Below, one piece after another: positions 57,117-64,000 of a stretch of 64,000 nt of DNA. Source of the stretch: JBDTSW01 sp963799815 (GTDB lineage Bacteria; Actinomycetota; Thermoleophilia; Solirubrobacterales; 70-9); assembly GCA_963799815.1 (NCBI GenBank), contig CAWCYG010000007.1, positions 62,001 to 126,000 on the forward strand, written 5' to 3'. The notes beneath the pieces were generated by a model. The model ran no database searches, was not told where the DNA came from, and saw nothing but the letters and a program-made list of their open reading frames with translations. Positions within the stretch are counted from its first letter, which is position 1; each line of letters opens with the position of its first letter. The position numbers were made by a program, and so were the translations under genes.

Positions 57117-58466
57117 ATGGCTGACCGCCCCGAGACCGCCGACGACGTCATCAAGATCGTCAAAGACCGCGACGTGCGCTTCGTGCGCTTGTGGTTCACC
57201 GACGTTCTCGGTCAGCTCAAGAGCTTCTCGATCAACGAGTCCGAGCTCGAGGACGCATTCGAGGGCGGCATGGGCTTCGACGGCTCCTCGATCACGGGCT
57301 TCAACGCAATCGAGGAGTCGGACATGATCGCGATGCCCGACGCCTCCACCTTCGACGTACTGCCCTGGCGGGCCGACGAGAACGCGACGGGCCGCCTGTT
57401 CTGCGACATCAAAGTGCCGGGCGGGGATCCCTACGAAGGCGACCCGCGATGGATCATGCGCCGCGCCCTCCAGCGCGCGCAGGAGCTGGGCTTCGACGAC
57501 TTCAACATCGGCCCGGAGCTCGAGTACTTCTACTTCAAGGACGCGCGTCCCGAAGACGGCGTGCCCGAGACCCTTGATGAGGGCGGGTACTTCGACCTGA
57601 CCACGCTCGACGCCGGCTCGGACGTCCGCCGCGAGACGATCTTGGCGCTCGAGCAGCTCGGCATCCACGTCGAGTACGCGCACCACGAGGTCGGCCCCTC
57701 TCAGCACGAGGTGGACATGCGCTACAAGGACGCGCTCGCCATGTCCGACGACTGCATGACCTACCGCATGGTCGTCAAGGAATACGCGATGAAGTACGGC
57801 TGGCACGCGACCTTCATGCCGAAGCCGCTCTTCGGCGAGAACGGGTCGGGGATGCACGTGCATCAGTCGCTCTCCAAGGGCGAAAAGAACTCATTCTTCG
57901 ACCCCGACGACCAGTACTACCTCTCGGCCACGGCGAAGGCGTTCATCGCCGGCCAACTGAAACACGCCCGGGAGATCGCGCCGCTGTTCGCACAATGGGT
58001 GAACTCCTACAAGCGCCTCGTGCCCGGCTTCGAGGCGCCGGTCTACTTGGCCTGGTCACGGCGTAACCGCTCGGCCTTGATCCGGGTCCCTCTCTATCAC
58101 CCGGGACAGGAGCGCGCCACCCGTGCCGAACTCCGCTGCCCCGACCCGGCCTCGAACCCCTATCTGTGCTTCGCCGCCATGCTGCACGCCGGCCTCGAGG
58201 GCATCGAGAAGGGCTATGAGCTGCCCGAGCCGATGGAGCAGAACCTCTACCACCTGACCCCGGAGGAGCGCCACCAGCGCGGCATCGACCAGCTCCCCGA
58301 AACGCTGGGCGAGGCGATCGAGATCGCCGCCGAGTCCGAGCTCGTCCTGCGCATCCTGGGCGAGCACACCTTCAGGCGCTTCATCGAGGTAAAGCGCCAG
58401 GAGTGGGAGGACTACCGCGTGCAGGTCACCCCGTGGGAGATCGAGCGCTTCCTGCCGGTGCTGTAG
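57117..58466 (+). CDS. glnA: Glutamine synthetase, type I
   Basis: A 449-residue enzyme that makes glutamine from glutamate, ammonia and ATP. Motifs: MGFDGSSITGFNAIEESDM, metal ligands in GPELEYFYF and EVGPSQHEVDMRY, NGSGMHVHQS (ATP/glutamate site) and RNRSALIRVP, CPDPASNPYLCFAAMLHAGLEGI. The length and lack of the ~25-residue insert fit the GSI-alpha class, regulated by feedback rather than adenylylation. ATG 57117 has AGGGAG at 5 bp; GTG 57114 is less likely. A TAGAGT -10 box lies about 40 bp upstream. Confidence 0.95.
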   Translation: MADRPETADDVIKIVKDRDVRFVRLWFTDVLGQLKSFSINESELEDAFEGGMGFDGSSITGFNAIEESDMIAMPDASTFDVLPWRADENATGRLFCDIKVPGGDPYEGDPRWIMRRALQRAQELGFDDFNIGPELEYFYFKDARPEDGVPETLDEGGYFDLTTLDAGSDVRRETILALEQLGIHVEYAHHEVGPSQHEVDMRYKDALAMSDDCMTYRMVVKEYAMKYGWHATFMPKPLFGENGSGMHVHQSLSKGEKNSFFDPDDQYYLSATAKAFIAGQLKHAREIAPLFAQWVNSYKRLVPGFEAPVYLAWSRRNRSALIRVPLYHPGQERATRAELRCPDPASNPYLCFAAMLHAGLEGIEKGYELPEPMEQNLYHLTPEERHQRGIDQLPETLGEAIEIAAESELVLRILGEHTFRRFIEVKRQEWEDYRVQVTPWEIERFLPVL

Positions 58467-58504
58467 CGGCCGGGCGCCTGCGGGCCTCTCCCGCCCCCGA
58501 GCCG

Positions 58505-59227
58505 CTAGTCGATAGAGGAGAGCAGTGCAGCCAGAGCGAAGCCGAGCACGGTGGCCAGGCCGACCGCCTTGCCGCCGAGCCGCTGGGCTTCGGGAAGCAT
58601 CGCGTCGGCGACCGTCATCAGCACGGCGCCGCCCGCGAACGCCTGGATGAAGCCGACGACGTCGCCCGACGCATCCTCGAGGGCGCCGTAGCCTGCCGCC
58701 GCGGCGAGCGCGCAAGCCGCCGCCACCAGGATCCAGCTCCCCAGAACCTTGCGGCGATTGACCCCACTGGGCATGCTCGCGGTCGACGAAAGGGCCTCCG
58801 GGAGATTGGAGAGGAAGATCGCCGCCAAGAACGGCAGCGCCACTTCGCCCTCGAGCACGGTGATGCCCAGGACAGCCGATTCCGGGATGCCGTCGAGGAT
58901 CGCCCCGAGGAGCAGGGCGCGGCCGGAGTCCGGCGGCGGCTCGACACCCGCGCTCATACGGCCCTCGCCGCCGCGCTTGCCGATCAGGTGATCGCCGGCG
59001 TAGTAGGTGAGCGCTCCGGCGGCGAGACCGGCGGCCACGACGTCCGCGCCCCCCAGCTCGAAAGCATCCTCGGTGAGCTCGAAGGCCAGGGCGCTGATCA
59101 GGGTCCCGGCGCCGAAGCCCATCAAGAGGCCGAGCCCTTCCAGACCTGGCCGCAGGTAGAGGCCGAGGGCCGCCCCGATCACAAGCGAAGCCCCGCCCAG
59201 AAGTCCCCAAAGTCCGGCTTCCAGCAT
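58505..59227 (-). CDS. ZIP-family metal transporter
   Basis: A 240-residue protein with about eight membrane helices. The metal-site helices read AILDGIPESAVLGITVLEG and AAIFLSNLPEALSSTA, the ZIP helix IV and V motifs (in ZupT: H-N-x-P-E). Here the usual His before the Asn is Asp or Ser, so the metal site differs from zinc-importing ZupT. The direction of transport cannot be judged. A TACCGT box lies 11 bases before the ATG. It is convergent with glnA. Confidence 0.8.
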   Translation of the reverse strand: MLEAGLWGLLGGASLVIGAALGLYLRPGLEGLGLLMGFGAGTLISALAFELTEDAFELGGADVVAAGLAAGALTYYAGDHLIGKRGGEGRMSAGVEPPPDSGRALLLGAILDGIPESAVLGITVLEGEVALPFLAAIFLSNLPEALSSTASMPSGVNRRKVLGSWILVAAACALAAAAGYGALEDASGDVVGFIQAFAGGAVLMTVADAMLPEAQRLGGKAVGLATVLGFALAALLSSID

Positions 59228-59310
59228 TGGTCGGCTGTACGGTAGTCCGAGCGTCCAGACGGAGCGCGATCGGCTTAAGGAAACGCCGAATCTATGCCGA
59301 AGGAGTAGGC

Positions 59311-60648
59311 GTGGCGGATGTACCGAGGTACACGGGAACCTTCGGGGCTGCCGATGCCGAGCGGCTCCTGTGGCGCGGCGCCTTCGGCGGCTCCCGGCAG
59401 CGCGCCCAAAACCTCGCCCAGAAGGGCTTAAAGAACGCCGTCCGTTCGCTGACCCGCCCCGAGAAGACGAGCCTCAAGGGCCCGGCGCCGAACGACGAGG
59501 GCCACAAGATAAGGCCCTACGACCACTACGGCCACGATGTCCTCTGGGTGCTCGACAGGATGGTGCGAACGCAGGCGCCGGCCCTCGAGCGCATGGCGCT
59601 CATCTGGCACGACTGGTTCGCGACCGCCGACGTTGGCGCCAAGTTCGCCATCGCCCAGTGGAAGCTCTTCCGAAAGCACGCCCTCGGGAACTTCGCGGAC
59701 CTCGTGCGGGGGGTGACCGGGGACCCGGCGATGCTGATCTGGCTCTCCGGCATCTACAACCACAAGGACTATCCGAACGAAAACTACGGCCGCGAGCTGA
59801 TGGAGCTATTTACCCTTGGCGCCGCGATCGACGGCTACCCCTACTCCGAGGACGACGTCCGCGAGCAGGCCCGCGCGCTGACGGGCTTCACCGCCAACTG
59901 GCGCGACGATGTCGGCTACGTCAACTTCCGGTTCGAACAAAGCCGCCACGACAACGGACAGAAGACGATCTTCGGCCAGACCGGCAACTGGGACTGGAAG
60001 GACTCGTGCCGCCTCAGTCTCGAGCATGAGGCACACGCCCCGTACTTCGTCACGCGCATGTGGCAGCACTTCATCCCGGAGCCGCCCGACTCGACGACCC
60101 AGGCAGCGCTCGAGGAGCTCTACCTGGATTCCGACTACGAGATCCGGCCGGTGGTCGAGGCGATCCTCATGCATCCCCGCCTTTATGAGGGGCCCGCGAT
60201 CGTGAAGCCCCCGGTCGTCGCCCTCGCGGGCATGATGCGCCTGCGCAAGCGGTACATCGATACGAACAGCTGGTATTGGATCTCCGACCTCGCCGGGCAG
60301 TGCCCGTTCCGGCCGCCCAACGTCTCGGGCTGGGATGAAGAGCGCTGGCTCGACACGTCTACCTTCCGCGGGCGTTGGTACGCCGCCTCCTACCTCGTGC
60401 GTCCCGACGAGATCGCCCACGACGCCGACTACGACCCCAACGAGACCGCCAGCGAAGCCGTCGACAAGGCCCTGCGGTTCTTCGGAGATCCCACCCTCAC
60501 GGACACCACCCGCGAGGAGCTGATCGCCTTCGGCGAATCGGTCGAGGCCTACATCACCGCCGGCTGGCAGAACCGCCAGGCCCGCATCCTGCGCCAGAAC
60601 GCGATGCGGATGCTGATCGCGACCTCCCCCGACCTGCAAGCCAGCTGA
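59311..60648 (+). CDS. DUF1800 family protein
   Basis: A 445-residue soluble protein of the DUF1800 family, widespread and uncharacterised. The family core is seen in AERLLWRGAFGGS, RMALIWHDWFATADV, NENYGRELMELFTLG, YSEDDVREQARALTGFT and HPRLYEGPAIVKPPVVALAGMMR, ending with FRPPNVSGWDEERWL. No signal peptide is visible. GTG 59311 has AAGGAG at 5 bp; homology starts there. It heads a three-gene operon with DUF1501 and a cupredoxin. Confidence 0.88.
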   Translation: MADVPRYTGTFGAADAERLLWRGAFGGSRQRAQNLAQKGLKNAVRSLTRPEKTSLKGPAPNDEGHKIRPYDHYGHDVLWVLDRMVRTQAPALERMALIWHDWFATADVGAKFAIAQWKLFRKHALGNFADLVRGVTGDPAMLIWLSGIYNHKDYPNENYGRELMELFTLGAAIDGYPYSEDDVREQARALTGFTANWRDDVGYVNFRFEQSRHDNGQKTIFGQTGNWDWKDSCRLSLEHEAHAPYFVTRMWQHFIPEPPDSTTQAALEELYLDSDYEIRPVVEAILMHPRLYEGPAIVKPPVVALAGMMRLRKRYIDTNSWYWISDLAGQCPFRPPNVSGWDEERWLDTSTFRGRWYAASYLVRPDEIAHDADYDPNETASEAVDKALRFFGDPTLTDTTREELIAFGESVEAYITAGWQNRQARILRQNAMRMLIATSPDLQAS

Positions 60649-60659
60649 GGGAAGGAGAC

Positions 60660-62036
60660 ATGGCCTGCCACTGCAACGAGTTCTCCCGCGCACACATGAT
60701 GCACGCCGCCGCAGCGAAGGCGGGCCGCGGGCTGCCCCGGGTCGAGCAGGGCATGCCGCTCCCGGCTGGGACCGGGCTCTCGCGCCGCTCGTTCCTGCTG
60801 CGCTCCGGCGCCGCCGCGCTCTCTGTCTACGGCGCCTCGCGCCTGGGTCTGGAGGAGCTGCAGGCCGGCGTCGCGAAGGCGCAGGGCACGAACAACCCGG
60901 TGCTCGTCAGCGTGTTCTTGGACGGTGGAGCCGACTCCCTGTCGATCATCGCTCCGACCGGGTTGGGCGTCTACCACGACAGGCGTCCCTCGCTGGCGCT
61001 TGGGGACGACGAGTCGATCCCCTTTCGGGGGGAGACCGACTGGCGCTGGAACGAGGCGGCGGCGCCGCTCGATCAGCTCCACCGGGCCGGCAAGATGTCG
61101 ATCTTCCCGTCGATCGGATACACGGACCCCGACCAGTCGCATTTCACCTCGCGCCATTACTGGGAGGTCGGCGACCTCGAGACCCATCTGCGAACCGGCT
61201 GGATGGGGCGCCTGCTGGACCGGGTCGGCGCCGACGACAACCCACTTCAGGGGCTCTCGCTGAACGGCTGGCTCTCGCCCGGCCTTGCCACCGCCACCAA
61301 TCCCGTCGCCGCGATCGACGGCACCGAGTACGACCTCTGGGCGCCCGGCGTCTGGAACTACGACGAGGACGGCCCGAGGGTCGAGGACCTGATGCACGAT
61401 GCCGTCGGCAGCATCGGCGGTGCCCACGCGAATGGCAGCGCGACCTGGGACGGCCATCGCAAGGCTGGGCGCGTCGCCCAGCAGGCATCGCAGCTTCACT
61501 CGCAGCTCGATGCGTTCGGCGAGGTGACCGTCCCGGCTGCCTACCCAGACCACTACTTCGGCGAGAGCCTGGCTGGGCTCGCCGCGATGCTTGCCGCGGG
61601 ACTCCCGATCAGCTGCGCCGCGCTCAGCGGCGCCGGCGGCTATGACACCCACGACAGCCAGGAAGACAGCTTCGGGAACGACCTGAGCACCACGGCGCAG
61701 GCGCTGAAGGCGTTCCAGGATGATCTCGAGGCCAAGGGGCTCGCCGATCGTGTGATCACCTTGGTGTGGTCGGAGTTCGGGCGCCGGCCAGAGCAAAACG
61801 GTTCGGGGACCGACCACGGAGCGGCGGGGACCGCCTTCCTCATGGGCGCGCGCGTGATCGACCAGATGGTCGGCAGCCTGCCCGATCTTGGCGACCTCGA
61901 CGAGGACGACAACCTGAAGCACACGATCGATTACCGCGCCGTCTACTCGGCGATCATCGACCAATGGTTCGGCGATGACCCCGGGGCCGTGATCCCCGAC
62001 GCCGGCCAGTTCGATCACCCCGTTCTGATCGAGTGA
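60660..62036 (+). CDS. DUF1501 family protein with Tat signal
   Basis: A 458-residue protein of the DUF1501 (sulfatase-like) family that is exported by Tat: LSRRSFLLRSGAAALSVYGASRLG lies at about residues 41-64, after a cytosolic-looking Cys/His start MACHCNEFSRAHMMHAA. The mature part shows NPVLVSVFLDGGADSLSIIAPTG, HYWEVGDLE, GGYDTHDSQ and VWSEFGRRPEQNGSGTDHGAAG, the metal and active-site blocks of the family. It is co-transcribed with DUF1800 (11 bp apart) and a cupredoxin (1-bp overlap). Substrate unknown. Confidence 0.88.
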   Translation: MACHCNEFSRAHMMHAAAAKAGRGLPRVEQGMPLPAGTGLSRRSFLLRSGAAALSVYGASRLGLEELQAGVAKAQGTNNPVLVSVFLDGGADSLSIIAPTGLGVYHDRRPSLALGDDESIPFRGETDWRWNEAAAPLDQLHRAGKMSIFPSIGYTDPDQSHFTSRHYWEVGDLETHLRTGWMGRLLDRVGADDNPLQGLSLNGWLSPGLATATNPVAAIDGTEYDLWAPGVWNYDEDGPRVEDLMHDAVGSIGGAHANGSATWDGHRKAGRVAQQASQLHSQLDAFGEVTVPAAYPDHYFGESLAGLAAMLAAGLPISCAALSGAGGYDTHDSQEDSFGNDLSTTAQALKAFQDDLEAKGLADRVITLVWSEFGRRPEQNGSGTDHGAAGTAFLMGARVIDQMVGSLPDLGDLDEDDNLKHTIDYRAVYSAIIDQWFGDDPGAVIPDAGQFDHPVLIE

Positions 62037-62404
62037 TGCGTCGCCCCGCCGCCGTGCTCGTCGTCACGGGGATTGCGTTCGCATGCGCCGCGCCGGCGTT
62101 CGGCGGCAGCCCGTTCGTCGGGATCACGGCGACCGAGTTCGACCTCCAGCTCTCCCGGCAGAAGGTCAATCCGGGCCGGGGGGAGATCCAGTTGGTCAAC
62201 GAGGGCGAGGATCCGCACGATCTCGTGATCAAGCGCGTCGGCTCGGATGTGCGCCGTCAGATCCCGGAGATCCCGAGCGGGGGAGATCCCGAAACGCTCG
62301 AGCTCAGGTTCAAGCGCGGTTCGCGTTACATCATGTGGTGCTCGACCCTCGGCGGACAGCATCGCCAGCAGGGCATGGAGGCGGATCTCCGCGTCCGCAA
62401 CTAG
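62036..62404 (+). CDS. Small secreted cupredoxin
   Basis: A 122-residue protein with a signal peptide (about 1-22). The fold is a plastocyanin-like barrel with type I copper ligands His61 (EDPHDLVIK) and Cys102, His109 and Met114 (YIMWCSTLGGQHRQQGM). It should carry one electron outside the cell. It is the last gene of the DUF1800-DUF1501 operon, so these proteins may share an oxidative reaction. The ATG at 62036 overlaps the previous stop. Confidence 0.82.
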   Translation: MRRPAAVLVVTGIAFACAAPAFGGSPFVGITATEFDLQLSRQKVNPGRGEIQLVNEGEDPHDLVIKRVGSDVRRQIPEIPSGGDPETLELRFKRGSRYIMWCSTLGGQHRQQGMEADLRVRN

Positions 62405-62420
62405 GCGTTTGCGGCCAGTC

Positions 62421-63086
62421 CTATCGCCGCGCGCGGCTGCGCACGCGCTTCAGCGCGCCGGCCGCGGCGGTGCGAGCGTTTGTAGCCGCGAACATCGCCT
62501 TCTCGCCATGGGAGCCCTGTGGCGGTATCGCGCCCATCCGGCGTGCCAGTTCCAGCGCGTTCGTGTAGGCGCGGTTCTCGACGATCTCGCCATCAGCGAT
62601 CGTCAGAAGGTCGAGCCCCTCGATCTCGATCGACGCGCCGGTCGCGGTCAGGCCCTCGAACTTGCCCGGGCCGCTGAACGTCGCCTGGGCGCTCCAGCGG
62701 ACAGCGGCCTTGTCGCCGTAGGCGAGCATTTCCTCGACCTTGATCGCGAAGTCGGGAAAGGCGCGAAAGAGGCTGCCGAACCATTCGTGCAGGCCCTCGG
62801 GCACACGCAGCGTGGCCATCCCGTAGAAATGGTCAAGGCTCCCCGTTCTCCAGCACGCGGCCATCGCGTCGGTGTCGCGCGCCGCGATCGCGTCGAAGTA
62901 CGCCGTCGCAACCTGCTTCGCTGACGAGGGCTTTCCCTTCGGCGTCGACGAGGCCTTCCGCTTCGACGTGGACTTCGCCTTGGACGATGCCTTCGCCTTC
63001 GAGGACGACTTGGCCTTCGACGACGACTTCGCCTGCGTCTTCGCGACCTTGCCGCCCCTGGTCGTCTTGGCCTTCGCCGCCGCCAT
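62421..63086 (-). CDS. SnoaL-like protein with histone-like Lys/Ala/Ser N-terminal tail
   Basis: A 221-residue protein of two parts. Residues 1-60 are a basic, low-complexity tail of SSKAK and TSKRKAS units, like histone H1 or Hlp-type DNA-binding tails. Residues 60-175 form a SnoaL/NTF2-fold domain (ATAYFDAIAARDTDAMAACWRTGSLDHF, EGLHEWFGSLFRAFPDFAIKVEEML, VRWSAQATFSGPG). The tail should bind DNA or other polyanions. The SnoaL fold is used in cyclases, isomerases and dimerising regulators; no catalytic role is clear. Confidence 0.75.
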   Translation of the reverse strand: MAAAKAKTTRGGKVAKTQAKSSSKAKSSSKAKASSKAKSTSKRKASSTPKGKPSSAKQVATAYFDAIAARDTDAMAACWRTGSLDHFYGMATLRVPEGLHEWFGSLFRAFPDFAIKVEEMLAYGDKAAVRWSAQATFSGPGKFEGLTATGASIEIEGLDLLTIADGEIVENRAYTNALELARRMGAIPPQGSHGEKAMFAATNARTAAAGALKRVRSRARR

Positions 63087-63098
63087 GGCCTCGGCAGC

Positions 63099-64000
63099 CT
63101 ATCCGGCGGACTCGTCGAGAACCGTCGATAGCGCCTCCGGGGTTGAGACGGGCAGGCCGCAGGCGAACCGCTCGCAGACGTAGGCGGCCGCGTGGCCATC
63201 GAGCGGTGTGCGGTCGGCGAGGAGCTCGGGCTCGCTTGAGCCCGTGGCGCCGCCGGCAAGCACGAGGTGCGGGCGGAGCTTCGACCTGACCACGGCTGCG
63301 AGCTCGTCGAGGCCGCTGCCGTCAGCCGAGATCAGCGCCACCTCGCGCACGGCGGCAAGATGGAAGTCGAGCGCGCGGAGGAGGTGGGCGACGGCCTGGG
63401 GGTGGCGCGCGGCAACGCGGGCCAGGAGCTCGAAGACGGAGGTGGCCCGGCGCTCGTAGGAGTGGTCACCCGTCAGGGCCCCGAGCCGTAGGAGCGCGTA
63501 GGCCGCCGCAGAGTTGCCGGACGGGATCGGATGGTCGTCGGCGTCCTTGCGGCGCGCGACGAGCTCCTCGTGGTCGTGCGAGGTGGTGAAGAAGCCGCCG
63601 CGCTCCGAGTCGGCGAAGCGGGCGACCATCGCGTCCGCGGTCTCGCGCGCCGCGACGAACCAGCGGGGATCGAAGGTCGACTCATAGAGGACCGTAAGCG
63701 CGTCGATTAGGTACGCGTGGTCCTCCAGGTAGGCGTTGAGGCGGGCCTCGCCCTCCTTCCATGTACGCAGGAGCCGACCGTCCTCGGTGCGCATCCGAGT
63801 CCAGATGAACTCGGCGCAACGGCTCGCGGCGTCGAGGTAGTCGGGGCGGCCGAAGACAGCACCCGCCTCGGCGAGCGCGGCGATCATGAGCGCGTTCCAC
63901 GAAAGGATTCGTTTGTCGTCGAGCCCGGGCCAAACGCGGTCAGACCGCAGGTCGTAGAGCGCGGCTCGCGCCTCCTCCAGCCCCGGCGGCACGGGGGCCT
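63099..64000 (-). CDS. C-terminal part of a YyaL/DUF255 thioredoxin-glycosidase fold protein (partial)
   Basis: The frame is open to the right edge, so the start lies outside the window; about 300 residues are visible. The stretch DKRILSWNALMIAALAEAGAVFGRPDYLDAA, AYLEDHAYLIDALTVLYE, DDHPIPSGNSAAAYALLRL and CLPV-like end (CGLPVSTPEAL) match the (alpha/alpha)6 barrel of YyaL/spermatogenesis-associated-20 proteins. Full-length members carry an N-terminal thioredoxin domain that is not visible here. The activity of the family is uncertain. Confidence 0.9.
   Translation of the reverse strand, partial: APVPPGLEEARAALYDLRSDRVWPGLDDKRILSWNALMIAALAEAGAVFGRPDYLDAASRCAEFIWTRMRTEDGRLLRTWKEGEARLNAYLEDHAYLIDALTVLYESTFDPRWFVAARETADAMVARFADSERGGFFTTSHDHEELVARRKDADDHPIPSGNSAAAYALLRLGALTGDHSYERRATSVFELLARVAARHPQAVAHLLRALDFHLAAVREVALISADGSGLDELAAVVRSKLRPHLVLAGGATGSSEPELLADRTPLDGHAAAYVCERFACGLPVSTPEALSTVLDESAG

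Overview
The window is GC-rich bacterial chromosome with densely packed genes, many short 4-bp stop/start overlaps, frequent GTG starts and several probable leaderless promoters. The gene content points to a high-GC Actinomycetota lineage: a mycobacterial-type CysM/CysO/Mec set, a LexA box of the Gram-positive type, a c-di-AMP riboswitch in front of a cell-wall gene, and DUF1802, DUF1152 and DUF4396 proteins. A deep-branching class such as Thermoleophilia (Solirubrobacterales-like) would fit, but this placement is inference. I see no integrase, transposase, CRISPR array or phage gene, so the window reads as core chromosome.

Layout. 1-1870: end of a membrane protein, then moeZ-cysO (sulfur carrier activation). 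1867-4467 (minus): a polar amino acid ABC transporter, divergent from 4611-11723, a histidine-utilisation operon (hutH, a PhyH-type dioxygenase, hutU, a peptide-deformylase-like gene, hutF, hutI) with a TetR regulator behind it. 12424-16662: cysM, an AlkD-like protein, a glyoxalase-fold protein, unknown proteins, and the JAMM protease mec. 16673-19315 (minus): three poorly known genes with two large hairpins between them. 19594-20501: an ECF sigma factor and zinc-finger anti-sigma pair. 20508-24657 (minus): hydantoinase/oxoprolinase subunits and a cupin-TPR protein. 24774-30049: a conserved unknown, nadB, a histone-deacetylase-like enzyme, a coiled-coil/HhH protein and a glycosyltransferase. 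30184-33816: small pilin, rph, rdgB, a cation efflux protein and small proteins. 33984-37512: tldD, pmbA, YdeI-like. 37700-40277: a fused sigma/zinc-finger membrane protein and a P-loop ATPase with an operator-like promoter. 40274-46386: cytochrome c maturation genes (ccmG, ccmH, ccmE, ccmF, a ccmI-like gene), interrupted by tRNA-Gly, a diguanylate cyclase and an SDR. 46418-51582: secG, a solute-binding protein, a DUF4396 protein under a CsoR-type operator, hydroxypyruvate isomerase and tartronate semialdehyde reductase-like genes, a hemerythrin-like protein and an MBL hydrolase. 51653-53195: tRNA-Leu, lexA, a zinc ribbon gene, rnpB. 53203-64000: sulfatase, DUF1761, c-di-AMP riboswitch with an RlpA-like protein, a cysteine-less CMD protein, glutamine synthetase, ZIP transporter, a DUF1800-DUF1501-cupredoxin operon, a SnoaL protein with a histone-like tail, and the C-terminal part of a YyaL-type protein.

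How genes work together. MoeZ, CysO, CysM and Mec form a protein-bound-thiocarboxylate route to cysteine, spread over about 16 kb. CysO carries residues after its Gly-Gly, so it should need trimming before activation. The hut operon encodes the HutF branch of histidine degradation without a recognisable hutG; a deformylase-fold enzyme sits in the operon and could fill that step. The ccm genes form a System I cytochrome c assembly set whose CcmE has Cys in place of the usual heme-binding His.
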